A stretch of DNA of 64,000 nt from Planctomycetota bacterium (GCA_029259655.1 JAJDET010000308.1:1-64000), one strand, 5' to 3'. Positions 10,835-20,229 are shown, counted from the first letter of the stretch. The notes: generated from the letters alone by a model not told the origin. A program made the numbers and translations.

Positions 10835-11278
10835 ATGATCACTCCCAAGGTTCGATCCGCCCTGCCGTGGTTCCTTCTCACTGTGTTCGTATGCAGTTCG
10901 TGGTTCGCGGACGATGCCGGCGAGCACACGGGGACCCGGGTCCACTACCTCGAGATCGTCACTCCCGAAGTCGACGCGACCTGTGCCGCTTACGCGCGGA
11001 TTCACGGCATGACGTTCGGCGACCCGGAACCGACGCTCGGCAACGCGCGTACGGCGCAGCTGGCGGGCGGCGGGATGGTCGCCGTGCGCGCGCCGATGCG
11101 CGCGACTGAAGAGCCGGTCGTCCGCGCCTATCTCTTGGTGGACGACATCGAGGCCGCGGCGAAGACAGCCGCAGAGGCCGGGGGCGAGATCGCCCATCCG
11201 CCCTGGGAGATCCCCGGCCGCGGAATGTTCGCGATCTACATCCAGGGCGGCATCGAGCACGCGCTCTGGAAACTCTGA
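10835..11278 (+). CDS. VOC family protein with N-terminal leader
   Basis: This 147-aa protein has a hydrophobic leader (..ALPWFLLTVFVCSSWFADDAG) followed by one VOC (glyoxalase/bleomycin-resistance fold) module. It begins VHYLEIVTPEVDATCAAYAR and ends GIEHALWKL. Metal-ligand positions would be H and E in the first strand and E in the last. ATG 10835 is chosen because the leader starts there; the open frame upstream contains only an ArsR fragment. The remnant at 163-261 is a paralogue of residues 94-126. A glutaredoxin gene starts 10 bp downstream. Substrate unknown. Confidence 0.8.
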   Translation: MITPKVRSALPWFLLTVFVCSSWFADDAGEHTGTRVHYLEIVTPEVDATCAAYARIHGMTFGDPEPTLGNARTAQLAGGGMVAVRAPMRATEEPVVRAYLLVDDIEAAAKTAAEAGGEIAHPPWEIPGRGMFAIYIQGGIEHALWKL

Positions 11279-11288
11279 GTCGCGCCGC

Positions 11289-11534
11289 ATGCGCGTCGAG
11301 CTCTACACCTGGCAGGCCTGCAAGCATTGCGAGACGGTTCGCGAGCTCTTGCGGCGCCACGGGATCGCGTTCGACGAGCAGCGACTCGATCGGGATCGCG
11401 CGCTGAAGCACGCGCTGCAGCGAGAGCTCGGCCAGGCGACGATGCCCTACGCCCGTATCGACGACGAGCTCTTCGGCGGCGTCGAGGAGATCGCGCGACG
11501 CATCGAGCGAGGACGAGCGGACTCGCCTCGCTAG
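11289..11534 (+). CDS. Glutaredoxin-like protein
   Basis: This 81-aa product has glutaredoxin length and fold signatures. It starts with a strand, followed by the redox active site CKHC (residues 11-14, within TWQACKHCETVRELL). It also has the cis-proline loop ATMPYARIDDELFGG, the usual glutathione-binding region, and a final helix. It should act as a cytoplasmic thiol-disulfide reductase using glutathione or a similar thiol. It lies 10 bp after the VOC gene and 14 bp before a kinase gene, so the three may be co-transcribed. Confidence 0.88.
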   Translation: MRVELYTWQACKHCETVRELLRRHGIAFDEQRLDRDRALKHALQRELGQATMPYARIDDELFGGVEEIARRIERGRADSPR

Positions 11535-11548
11535 GATTGCTATCCGCG

Positions 11549-14197
11549 ATGCCCCTCGCCCCCGGCCAGTCCCTCCAGTTCTACGAGATCCTCGGTCCCC
11601 TCGGTGCGGGCGGCATGGGCGAGGTCTACCGCGCGCGCGACACGCGGCTCGAGCGCGAGGTCGCGATCAAGGTGCTGCCCGAGGAGCTCGCCGACGACGA
11701 GGAACGGCTGCGGCGCTTCGAGCGCGAGGCCAAGACCCTCGCGTCGCTCAACCACCCGAACGTTGCCGGCATCCACGGCGTCGACCAGGAGGGCGACCTT
11801 TGCTTCCTCGCGCTGGAGCTCGTGGCGGGCGAAGACCTGGCAACCCGGCTCGCGCGCGGAGCGCTGCCGGTGGACGAGGCGATCGACGTCTGCCGCCAGA
11901 TCGCCGAGGGACTGGAGGCCGCGCACGAGGCCGGTGTCGTGCACCGCGACCTCAAGCCGGCGAACCTGCGCATCACGCCCGACGGCGTCGTCAAGATCCT
12001 CGACTTCGGCCTGGCCAAGCCGATCCGACCGAAGACGGCCGAAGGCGAGACGAGCACGGCCGAGTCGGACAGCTTCTTGATGACCGAGGAGGGGCTCGTC
12101 CTCGGCACGCCGACGTACATGAGCCCTGAGCAGGCGCGCGGGAAACCGGTCGACCGCCGCACGGACATCTGGGCCTTCGGGTGCGTGCTCTTCGAATGTC
12201 TCACGGGCGAGCGCGCGTTCGGCGGCGAGTCTCTCCCTGACGTCCTCGCGTCGATCGTCGGCACCGAGCCCGAGTGGAACGACCTGCCTGCGCTGCCCGA
12301 ACGCGTGAGCGAGCTCCTGCGGCGCACGCTGACGAAGGATCCCCGCGACCGGCTGCGGGACATGGGCGAGGCGCGCATCGCGCTCGAGCAGGCCGCGCAG
12401 GAGCCCGACGCCGCGGCGACGACGGCGCAGCCGGGCGCCCGTTCTCTCAGTACCGCGTGGATCGCGATGGGATCGATCGCAGTCGCCGTCGCGTTCGCGA
12501 TGGGCTTCACGGTGGGCCGGAGCACCTCGGAATCGCAGGGCTCGAGCCTCGCCGCCGGCGCCGAGACCGCGGCGGAAGCCGAGGTGCACGCCCAGGTCCA
12601 CACCTTCGCGCCGGGCGATAGGTCCGCGGGTTTCCAGATCTCCCCCGACGGGCGATCCTTTGCCTGGAAGGACGACGAGGGCGTCTGGGTCCGGCGGCTG
12701 AACGAGCTCGTGCCCGTACTCGTGTACGCCGATGAGGTCGACCAGCTGCGCTGGTCCCCCGACAGCCGCGAGCTCGCGTTCCTCCAGGACGGGGCGACGT
12801 GGCGCATCGCGGCGAGCGGCGGGCGTCCCGAGCGAGTCCCCGGCGGCGAGGCGGACGACAGAACCTTCCTGGACTGGCTCGAGGACGGGCGGCTCCTGTA
12901 CGGCACCTTGGAGCAGGTCTGGACCCTTCCGGCCGACGGGGGAGAGCGCGAGGTCCTGCTGGAGCCCACGGTCGAAGAGCCGTTCGCTCACTGGCACATG
13001 ATCCATCCACTGCCGGGTGGGGGGGTCCTCGGTGCGCTGCACCGGCTCTCGCGCGAATTCGACGCGATCGAGGTCTTCCAGGACGGCGAGTCCGAGGACG
13101 TGTTCCAGGTACCCGGAACGGAGCTCGGAGATGTCGTGCTCACCAGCGGGGGCTTGCTCGTGTACTCGGTCGAGATCGAGGGCGAGAGGTCCCTCTGGAG
13201 CGTGCCGTTCTCGCTCGACGAGGCGAAGGCCTCGGGAGAACCGCGTATCCATGCCAAGGGGGCGCGCCAGCTGTCGGTCTCGCGCGACGGTGCGCTCGCG
13301 TACCTGCTGAATGAGGCGGGGCCCGGCGACAACCGGCAGCTGGCCTGGCTCGACCTCGACGAGTCGGAGCTCTCGTTCCTGGACCGGCCCCATGAGAACT
13401 TGCGCAGCGCGGCGCTGTCCCCGGACGGCAGGCGCATCGTCTTCGGAACCGGCCGTTACTCGCGCTCGACGTTCTCGGTGCACGACCTCGATCGCGGTGT
13501 CTCGACGCCCGTCATCCAACACGAGGGACTGGCCTACCTGCCCATCTGGGTGGACGAGGGGCGCATCGCGGTCTCCTCGTTCGCCGACTCGCAAGGGTCC
13601 TTCGCGTACGCGGTGTCCGGTCGGGGCGAGCCGGAGCAGTTGTCTGAGGACGCGCTCCTCGCTGTTTCGCCCGACGGGCAGTACTTCGTGTACGCGACGA
13701 TCGAGCCGGAGTTCGCGGATGCCGTGTGCCGTGTCGTCGGGCCGGGGTTCGACGGAGAGGACCTGAACTACCTGAGCCGAGAGGGCCGGGAACGGTTCGT
13801 GAGGTTCTCGCCGGACGGCGAGTGGATGCTCTACAGCTCCGAACGGTCCGGCACGCGCCAGCTGTACCTGAGCCCGTTCCCGCCGACGGGTGACGAGGAC
13901 TGGTCGGTCTGTGTCGGCGAGACGCGGAGCGCCTGGTTCCGGGAGGACATGAGCGCGATCTACTACACGATCTTCGACGCGAAGACCCAGCTCGCTCCGA
14001 CGATCCACCGGGTCGAGCTCTCGCTCGAGCCCGAGGTGAAGCTCGGTGCCCCCGAGCTCCTGCGCCAGCTCGAGGAGGGCACGCAGGTCGAGGACTACGA
14101 CGGCGCGGACCGCTTCCTGGTCATCTCCGGAATGCCCACGGGCGGGAGGCGCGCGTACGTCCACACGGGCTGGTCGAACCGCAACGCGAGCCGCTGA
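11549..14197 (+). CDS. Ser/Thr protein kinase with TolB-like propeller
   Basis: This 882-aa protein starts at ATG 11549. The kinase domain (about 10-270) has GAGGMGEVYRARD, VAIKVLPEEL, HRDLKPANL, DFGLAKP and an activation segment ending GTPTYMSPEQARG (SPE instead of APE). A single membrane helix (about 297-318, WIAMGSIAVAVAFAMGFTVG) precedes roughly 560 residues of beta-propeller repeats of the PD40/TolB kind (FQISPDGRSFAW, LRWSPDSRELAF, ALSPDGRRIVFG, VRFSPDGEWMLY). The propeller should face the periplasm and sense an envelope signal. Its N-terminus is nearly the same as that of the kinase at 61009, so the two are recent paralogues. Confidence 0.93.
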   Translation: MPLAPGQSLQFYEILGPLGAGGMGEVYRARDTRLEREVAIKVLPEELADDEERLRRFEREAKTLASLNHPNVAGIHGVDQEGDLCFLALELVAGEDLATRLARGALPVDEAIDVCRQIAEGLEAAHEAGVVHRDLKPANLRITPDGVVKILDFGLAKPIRPKTAEGETSTAESDSFLMTEEGLVLGTPTYMSPEQARGKPVDRRTDIWAFGCVLFECLTGERAFGGESLPDVLASIVGTEPEWNDLPALPERVSELLRRTLTKDPRDRLRDMGEARIALEQAAQEPDAAATTAQPGARSLSTAWIAMGSIAVAVAFAMGFTVGRSTSESQGSSLAAGAETAAEAEVHAQVHTFAPGDRSAGFQISPDGRSFAWKDDEGVWVRRLNELVPVLVYADEVDQLRWSPDSRELAFLQDGATWRIAASGGRPERVPGGEADDRTFLDWLEDGRLLYGTLEQVWTLPADGGEREVLLEPTVEEPFAHWHMIHPLPGGGVLGALHRLSREFDAIEVFQDGESEDVFQVPGTELGDVVLTSGGLLVYSVEIEGERSLWSVPFSLDEAKASGEPRIHAKGARQLSVSRDGALAYLLNEAGPGDNRQLAWLDLDESELSFLDRPHENLRSAALSPDGRRIVFGTGRYSRSTFSVHDLDRGVSTPVIQHEGLAYLPIWVDEGRIAVSSFADSQGSFAYAVSGRGEPEQLSEDALLAVSPDGQYFVYATIEPEFADAVCRVVGPGFDGEDLNYLSREGRERFVRFSPDGEWMLYSSERSGTRQLYLSPFPPTGDEDWSVCVGETRSAWFREDMSAIYYTIFDAKTQLAPTIHRVELSLEPEVKLGAPELLRQLEEGTQVEDYDGADRFLVISGMPTGGRRAYVHTGWSNRNASR

Positions 14198-14214
14198 CGT
14201 TCGGCGCGCGAACG
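14198..14214. terminator. Short hairpin between convergent genes
   Basis: CGTTCG (14198-14203) pairs with CGAACG (14209-14214) around a GCGCG loop, in the 20-bp gap between the convergent kinase and sulfatase-like genes. The position suits a weak bidirectional terminator; there is no T-run. Confidence 0.35.
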
Positions 14215-14217
14215 CGG

Positions 14218-16686
14218 TCACCCGTACCCGAGCGCCTCGATCTCCGCCCGCTCCTCCGCGGTGAGCTCCGCCGCGTCGCCGGCCTCGAGCTTGTTGGCCT
14301 CCGCCCAGCGCTTCCACAGGTCGAGCTTCGCTGCCATGTCCTCGACGAGCTCGGGGTGCTCGTCGGCAATGTCGTTCAGGTTCAACGGATCGGCGACGTG
14401 GTCGAAGAGCTCGTACTCGGGCCAGCCCTCCGGCCGCGTGAAGTGGTGGACCAGACGATAGCCCTCGTGGACGATCGCGTGGGATTCGGTCTCGTCGGGC
14501 TCCGACTCGCGCTCGAACGTGGGGCGACGGCGCTCGCTGATCGCCGGACGCGGCTTCCAGGTGCCTTCCCCATTAATAAGGGGGAGGAGACTCTGGCCCT
14601 GGGCCTCCTGGGGCAGGGAGAGACCCGCGAGCTCGAGCAGGGTCGGCATCAGGTCGAGCGTCTGCACCGTCTCGGACACGACCATTCCCGGCGGCACCCA
14701 GCGCGGACCCCACATCACGAGCGGGACGTTCGTCATCTCGCCGAAGGTGTACAAGCCGTGGAAGAGGCGGCCGTGCTCGAGGAACTCCTCGCCGTGGTCG
14801 GAGACGAACGCGACCAGGATCTCGTCGGCGAGACCCATCTCCTCCAGGCGCTCGAAGAGCCGCGCGAGCTCGACGTCCATCGCGCGGATCGACTCGTCGT
14901 ACCAGTCGATCTCGCGCCGCACGAACTCCTCGGGCGACACCTCCGCGGCGACGAGCTCCTCGAGGGGGGGCAGCTCCTCTTCCTCCTCGTCGTTCTCCTT
15001 CTGCCACGCGGTCACTTTCTCGACCGCCTCCTCGTGGAGCTCCTTCGCATCGGGAGCGGACCAGATCCCCTCGTAGGGTTCGTAGGGCTCGAACGGGTCG
15101 TGAGGATCGAAGACGTGCAACCGCGCGTAGAACGGTCCGCCCTCGCGCGCCTCGATCCAGTCGAGCAGTCGGTCGACGAAGACGCGCGCGGTCTTGCTGC
15201 GGCTGTGATCCAGCTCACCGATCGATGAGCGCTCGTGCAGGACGTCCAGCCCCTGCTGGAGGTTGGAGAGCTTGCCCGTGAAGAACACCGACGACGTGGC
15301 GAAGGTGGCGTAGCCCGCCCTCTGGAAGGACTCGGCCAACGTCGTGACGGAGTCCGGCAGCCGGTCCCGCACGTCGAAGATCCCGTTCGATGCCGGATAG
15401 GTCGAGCTCAGCATCGAGGGCACCGAAACCTTCGTCCACGTGCCCTGCGAGATGTCGTCCAGGAAGAGCGCGCCCTCGGAAGCGAGCCGCGTCACCGTCG
15501 GCGCGGTCACGCGCTCGTACCCGTAGGCATCGAGGTGATCCCGGCGCAGCGTGTCGGCCAGGATCAGGATCACGCCGCGCGGTGCGCCGGTCACGGGCGG
15601 CGGCGCCTGGCGCGTGCGAACGACCGGCGTTCCGAAGAAACCGATCGCGCCGGGCTCCGGGGAGTCGACGGCGAAGACGAGCTCGACTTCGCGGCCGGCG
15701 ACTTCGGCCAGGTCGATGGGGACCTCTTCCCAGCGCTCCCGCGTCGTCACCGTGCGGCGCAGGAGGCGGACCTCCTCTCCCGTGGCGGGGATGCGCGCCG
15801 TGACGCGGAACGTGGCCGGGTGCGGACCGATCGTCCCGATCGCGAGGTCGATCCACGCGCCGCGGTGCACCGCGAGCGGAAGGCGTGCGGTCTCGGGGGC
15901 TCGCAGGACGAGCGTCTCGCGATAGATCTCGTCGAGCCCCTGCCAGCTCACACCGGAGGGAATCCCGGCCAGGTGTTCGCGACGCGTGACGAAGCGCACT
16001 TCCTCGATCGCGAAGGTCGCGCCCTCGGCGTCGGTCGGTTGCAGGAAGAGGTGATGGATCTTGCTCAGGCGCTGGGCCGACGCGTGTCCCAGGTCGACCG
16101 TCACGAGCCGCGCCGTCTCGCCGGCGGTGATCTCCGACGAGAACATCCAGAAGCTGGAGCGGCGCATGTCACGCACGAGCTCTTCGCGGTCGTGCTCCTC
16201 CTTGCGGCTGAGACCGAGACCGAGCGTGCCGCCCTTCGAGACACGTAGCCGGACCTGGACGGAATGCAGCACGTCGTCGTCGTCGGGCCGCTCGATCCCG
16301 ACGCGCAGGACGCCGATCGCTCCGGTGGTGCCCGCCAGGTGTCCGTCGACCACGGCCAGGTCCTCGACGTCGAGCAGGGCCTCGAAGCCGAAGGTCGCCG
16401 AGAGATCCGGCTCCGGCTCGTCGGACGCCTCTTCGCCGTCCCCATCGTCCGGTGTTTCCTCCGCGTCCGGCTCCTCGCGCTCCGGCGGCGGACCGTCGAA
16501 GCGCATCGCGATCGGCTCGGGGAGCTCGACCTCGACGCCGCCCTCGACGTTCGCGGGATCGAACGCGTCGGCGAGGCGCACGATCGTCGGAGACTCCGCG
16601 CTGCTGGAAGGCGAGCAGGCGCCCGCGACGAGGACGAGAGCGAGCGGGCCGGCGGCGACTCCCGTGTGTCGGACGTGAATCGGCAT
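14218..16686 (-). CDS. Sulfatase-like (alkaline phosphatase superfamily) lipoprotein
   Basis: This 822-aa protein starts at ATG 16686. The leader (..LALVLVAGAC) has a lipobox, followed by a Glu/Asp/Pro-rich linker and a beta-rich region. The catalytic domain begins near residue 385 with ILILADTLRRDHLDAYGYE. The nucleophile segment is WTKVSVPSMLSSTYP, so the Cys-x-Pro-x-Arg formylglycine motif of true sulfatases is absent and Ser or Thr must act. Metal ligands recur in HVFDPHDPF and FVSDHGEEFLEHG. The sequence suits the clade with DTLRxDHL and a Ser/Thr nucleophile, so a phosphodiesterase or phosphotransferase role is as likely as a sulfatase. Confidence 0.85.
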   Translation of the reverse strand: MPIHVRHTGVAAGPLALVLVAGACSPSSSAESPTIVRLADAFDPANVEGGVEVELPEPIAMRFDGPPPEREEPDAEETPDDGDGEEASDEPEPDLSATFGFEALLDVEDLAVVDGHLAGTTGAIGVLRVGIERPDDDDVLHSVQVRLRVSKGGTLGLGLSRKEEHDREELVRDMRRSSFWMFSSEITAGETARLVTVDLGHASAQRLSKIHHLFLQPTDAEGATFAIEEVRFVTRREHLAGIPSGVSWQGLDEIYRETLVLRAPETARLPLAVHRGAWIDLAIGTIGPHPATFRVTARIPATGEEVRLLRRTVTTRERWEEVPIDLAEVAGREVELVFAVDSPEPGAIGFFGTPVVRTRQAPPPVTGAPRGVILILADTLRRDHLDAYGYERVTAPTVTRLASEGALFLDDISQGTWTKVSVPSMLSSTYPASNGIFDVRDRLPDSVTTLAESFQRAGYATFATSSVFFTGKLSNLQQGLDVLHERSSIGELDHSRSKTARVFVDRLLDWIEAREGGPFYARLHVFDPHDPFEPYEPYEGIWSAPDAKELHEEAVEKVTAWQKENDEEEEELPPLEELVAAEVSPEEFVRREIDWYDESIRAMDVELARLFERLEEMGLADEILVAFVSDHGEEFLEHGRLFHGLYTFGEMTNVPLVMWGPRWVPPGMVVSETVQTLDLMPTLLELAGLSLPQEAQGQSLLPLINGEGTWKPRPAISERRRPTFERESEPDETESHAIVHEGYRLVHHFTRPEGWPEYELFDHVADPLNLNDIADEHPELVEDMAAKLDLWKRWAEANKLEAGDAAELTAEERAEIEALGYG

Positions 16687-16768
16687 GGGGCGGAGTGTAG
16701 TCGTTAGACTCTCCCTTTTCGGAGAGACCACGGGAGACTCCGCGAGTCCCGGATCGAGGATCACCGCC

Positions 16769-17305
16769 ATGAAGCTCACCGCGACCCTCACGGTCTTGCT
16801 CACACTCGGATGCGCAACCGCGGCGACCGATGCTCCCGACTCCGCGTCCGGCGGTTCCGATGCACTGAAGCACTACATCGGGACGTGGGACATCCTGGCC
16901 ACGACAGGCGAGACCCCGTACGCGACGGGCGAGCGCCGGGTGGAGTGGATCCTCGGCGGCGAGTTCGCCCGGGCCACCGGCTTCGTCGAGACCGCGGACG
17001 GCGCGAACGACTTCGAGATCATGCAGGTCCTGACCTACGACCGGCTCGCGGACCTCTACCGGACGTGGTCGTTCATGTCGAACGGCCTCGTCACCCTGTC
17101 CGAGATGACGTGGGACGCCGACTCCCTGACGATGACCGAGGTCACGCGCTACGGCGACACGACGCAGAGGACGGAATCGTGCTTCGCGGAGGACGGGGTC
17201 GAGGTGTGGTCGACGGTCAACCTGGACGCCTCCGGCAAGGTCCAGAGCGAGATGAGCGGGACCAACCGGCGCCGCGCACCGGACGTGCAGGACGCGTCGA
17301 AGTGA
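16769..17305 (+). CDS. DUF1579-like lipoprotein
   Basis: The 178-aa product begins at ATG 16769. Its leader MKLTATLTVLLTLGC carries a lipobox. The mature domain resembles DUF1579/lipocalin-like proteins: HYIGTWDILATTGE, a GGEFARATGF hairpin, then strands with the Y-R-TWSFMSNG pattern and a Cys near the C-terminus. The role is unknown. It is divergent from the sulfatase-like gene with 82 bp between the starts, so the two promoters share that gap. Confidence 0.75.
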   Translation: MKLTATLTVLLTLGCATAATDAPDSASGGSDALKHYIGTWDILATTGETPYATGERRVEWILGGEFARATGFVETADGANDFEIMQVLTYDRLADLYRTWSFMSNGLVTLSEMTWDADSLTMTEVTRYGDTTQRTESCFAEDGVEVWSTVNLDASGKVQSEMSGTNRRRAPDVQDASK

Positions 17306-17329
17306 AACGGCGCAGCCGCGCCTCTCTCC

Positions 17330-18928
17330 TCAACCCTCGACGAGCGCCCGCGCCCGCTGCACGGCCCTGCGTGCGTTGAGTCGGCCGAATCCGTACTTGC
17401 GGCTGCGTCCCCGCGAGTTGTAGCGGCCGCCGTTCCTGTCGATTCGATCGCACGAGCGCGCGAGGACATCGCGCACCTCGTCCCAGCGCAGAGCGGGATT
17501 GACTGCGAGGACCAGCGCCGCGACACCGGCCACACCGGGACACGCGCTGGATGTGCCACCGAAGTCCTCGGTGAACTGGCCCCCAGCATCCCCACCGCCC
17601 TCGTTGGGGTTGTAGCCTGCGCCCTCCCTCCGGTCGGTGGTCCAGATTCCCGGCGTGAGCGGCTCGGGCGGGCCGAAGTCGTTGCTCGGGAACGCACACA
17701 GGATCGCCTTCCCGTGATCGCTGTACGTCGACCGGCGGCCGCGGTCGTTGCACGCCGCGACCGCGATGACCTTGTCGAAGCTGGCGTAGCCGTCGTTGTC
17801 GACCCTCTCGTTGCCGTTGCCCGCGGCCCAGGTGATGACACAACCCTTGCCGCCGCGCCCATGGGTGATCGCGTACTCGAGCGCAAGACGAGTCGAGTCG
17901 GGCAGGTCGTGGACCTGGTCGTGCAACGCGTCGTGCCGGTCCTCGGGGTCGCCGTCCTCGGGTCCCCAGCTGCACGAGATCACGTCCGCGCCCTTGTCCA
18001 CGGCCCAGCGGATCGCGTCGGCCTCCTGCTGCGTGCCGAGCCCCGAGGCCGATCGGATCGGCAGCAGGCTCGCGGCCGGCGCTACACCCGATGCGCCGTG
18101 GCGACCGCTCGCACAAGCGACTCCAGCGCACGCGGTGCCGTGATTGTCGTCGACGAAGACGGGGCGCGCGGTGTTCTTGCCGCGAGTCACGTCGCGCGGG
18201 CTCACGACCTTGCCGGCGCCGCGGAACTCCGGGTGGCGCCAGTCGATCCCGTCGTCGATCACGGCGATCGTGATGCCCTGTCCTCGAGTGTATCGCCACG
18301 CATCCACCACGCGGGCGTGGGCGTTGACCGTGCGCCCGTCGACCCGGGTCTTCTTGAGGTGCCACTGACGGGCGTAGGCGCGCCGGCGGCGGACCGGCCG
18401 GGCCAGCTCGGGATGGCAGCACTCGACCTCGGGAAGGCGCAGCAGGCCGCGCGCCAACGCGAACACCTCGGTTCCGGTGCCCTCCTTCGCCTCGACGAAC
18501 CAGGCGTTCCGGCTGTAGGGGAGCGCGCGCTTGACCTTCAACGACGCCTCCCCGATCAGCTTCTTGCAACGCGACGGCGCCTGGCCGTCGCCGAACTTGA
18601 CGAACAGGTTCTCGGTGTAGACCACCGGTCGTCCCGAGCGGCGGTCCTGCAGGACGCGCCCCGCGAACTGCAGCGCCTTCTCGGTCTTGAACTGAGCCCG
18701 GACCTCGTCGCGGGCCTTCTTGGTCTTCACGGGCGCGCGCAACACCGCAACGCCCGCGTCGGGGAAGCGCGCTTCCTCCCTGCACTGGCGGAACAGCCTG
18801 CGCGAATGGCGCGTGTGCAATGCGCGCAGCACGCTCGCACCCTCACGAGCCCGAACCACGAGCATGTCGGCGCTCTCGCGCAGCTCCGACTTGCGACCCT
18901 TGCGTCCGCCGTAGACGGCCTGATCCAT
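17330..18928 (-). CDS. S8 subtilisin-family serine protease
   Basis: This 532-aa protein starts at ATG 18928, eight bases after an AGGAG-type ribosome site. The catalytic triad is visible: Asp in IAVIDDGIDWRHPEF (near 215), His in DDNHGTACAGVA (near 250), and Ser in FGGTSSACPGVAGVAAL (near 450). The oxyanion Asn is in WAAGNGNE. About 190 residues precede the catalytic domain and may form an intramolecular prodomain. There is no signal peptide, which is uncommon for subtilases and suggests an intracellular role or leaderless export. No dedicated inhibitor or transporter is adjacent. Confidence 0.92.
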   Translation of the reverse strand: MDQAVYGGRKGRKSELRESADMLVVRAREGASVLRALHTRHSRRLFRQCREEARFPDAGVAVLRAPVKTKKARDEVRAQFKTEKALQFAGRVLQDRRSGRPVVYTENLFVKFGDGQAPSRCKKLIGEASLKVKRALPYSRNAWFVEAKEGTGTEVFALARGLLRLPEVECCHPELARPVRRRRAYARQWHLKKTRVDGRTVNAHARVVDAWRYTRGQGITIAVIDDGIDWRHPEFRGAGKVVSPRDVTRGKNTARPVFVDDNHGTACAGVACASGRHGASGVAPAASLLPIRSASGLGTQQEADAIRWAVDKGADVISCSWGPEDGDPEDRHDALHDQVHDLPDSTRLALEYAITHGRGGKGCVITWAAGNGNERVDNDGYASFDKVIAVAACNDRGRRSTYSDHGKAILCAFPSNDFGPPEPLTPGIWTTDRREGAGYNPNEGGGDAGGQFTEDFGGTSSACPGVAGVAALVLAVNPALRWDEVRDVLARSCDRIDRNGGRYNSRGRSRKYGFGRLNARRAVQRARALVEG

Positions 18929-19091
18929 CGCGACTCCTCTCTTGCTCCTGGATGGAATTGTAGCGCCCGGGCCTCTCGGCGATTCGGCGGCTGGGTTACT
19001 ACAATAGACCGCAGGGCTGAAAGGCAGCCGGCAACGGAACGGGCACACCTAACCGGCTAGAATGGCGCCCAACGCGAACGAGGAGGACGTC

Positions 19092-19619
19092 ATGACGATG
19101 GTAGAGGGCTTTGCTGCGTCCGTGAGCGACCTGCACCGGAGCTGGGTGATCTGGTGCCGGCTGTTCGACAGCGAGTCGCCGCCCGACGATCTCTATCTAG
19201 CGGCCCTACCCCCGTCGATGGTGCGCGCCTGCGAGCCCTTCTGGTTCGAAGTCAGGGACCTCCTCGGGGATCGCATCGTGGCGCGTCTGCGGGAGTTCTA
19301 CCTGGAGAGCCACTGGACCGCGCGGTTCGTGTACGAACACGGCCCCGCCTCGAAGTCCACCAAGGTCGAGAAGCTCCTCGACGATGCCGAGGACATCGTT
19401 CGTAACGACCTGTCGCCTCCGCATCTCGCCTGTCTCTCTCCGAGGCTGCGCGTGAAGTTGACGGAGAAGGTCGTGCGGCTGCTGGTCGAGACGCAGGAGA
19501 TCATCGCGAACGAGTCTCCCGTCTCGGGCTCCCCCGGCGCAGCGAAGGAGGAGAGTCCGGCGGACTGGCGCAGTTCGGCCGAGCAGTTGCTGCGCACGCT
19601 GGAGGGCGCGCCGGCATAG
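19092..19619 (+). CDS. Hypothetical protein, helical
   Basis: The 175-aa product is chosen from ATG 19092 because GAGGAGG lies five bases upstream. An in-frame ATG at 19062 would add 10 residues. The sequence is mostly helical, with no leader and no membrane span. It has a Trp-rich start (SWVIWCRLFDSES) and a central WFEVRDLLGDRIVARLREFYLES helix. It is divergent from the S8 protease gene (start at 18928). I do not recognise a family. Confidence 0.65.
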   Translation: MTMVEGFAASVSDLHRSWVIWCRLFDSESPPDDLYLAALPPSMVRACEPFWFEVRDLLGDRIVARLREFYLESHWTARFVYEHGPASKSTKVEKLLDDAEDIVRNDLSPPHLACLSPRLRVKLTEKVVRLLVETQEIIANESPVSGSPGAAKEESPADWRSSAEQLLRTLEGAPA

Positions 19620-19657
19620 GACGGGGCGACGAAGCCCTCTCGGGCCGATCGACCCGG

Positions 19658-20125
19658 CTACTGCTCGGACCAAGCCGCGAGCTCGTTGCCCGAGGGATCC
19701 AGGAAGTGGAACCGGCGGCCGCCCGGGAATGCGAAGGGCTCCTTCACGATCCGACCTCCCGCGGATCGGACGGCCTCGATGCTCTCCTCGAGGTCGGTCG
19801 AGTACAGCACGACGAGCGGCCCTCCACGGTCGACCTTCGGGCCCAGATTCAGTCCTCCGACTTCACCGCCACCGGGTCTCTGGATGCCTGCGTATTCCGG
19901 GCCGTAGTCGGTGAAGGTCCAGCCGAACGCAGCGCCGTAGAAGCGCTTGGCTTCGGCCACATCCAGGACGGTGAATTCGATGTAGTCGATGGTGTGGTGC
20001 TGATGCGTCATCGCCGGAGTCGTGCTCGTACTCGAACGGGTGTTCGCGCAGCCGACCATGATCAGGCACAGGGCTGCGGCCAAGGCGGGGGGAGAGGTAC
20101 GAGCCCATCGTGTCACGAGATTCAT
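19658..20125 (-). CDS. VOC family lipoprotein
   Basis: This 155-aa protein has a lipoprotein leader (..LAAALCLIMVGC) and a single VOC domain. The domain starts IDYIEFTVLDVAEAKRFYGA, typical of the 27-kDa antigen-type VOC proteins, and continues AFGWTFTDYGPEYAGI..GGEVGGLN to ..FHFLDPSGNELAAWSEQ with the terminal metal-ligand Glu. A start at the internal Met (MTHQHHTIDY) would remove the leader. The substrate is unknown. It is divergent from the sigma factor gene. Confidence 0.82.
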   Translation of the reverse strand: MNLVTRWARTSPPALAAALCLIMVGCANTRSSTSTTPAMTHQHHTIDYIEFTVLDVAEAKRFYGAAFGWTFTDYGPEYAGIQRPGGGEVGGLNLGPKVDRGGPLVVLYSTDLEESIEAVRSAGGRIVKEPFAFPGGRRFHFLDPSGNELAAWSEQ

Positions 20126-20229
20126 GCGGGTCCTTCTCGGTCGGGTGCTGGTCTACTCGCGAAGGGTATCGCCTCCCTCCTGACGCCGTTCTGTCAGGAG
20201 TCCAGGTCGAACCGGTTACGGTAGGCGCC

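Noticed and set aside
11540-14317. 925-codon open frame antisense to the propeller kinase
   Set aside because: A shadow of the kinase gene caused by GC-rich third positions; no protein features.
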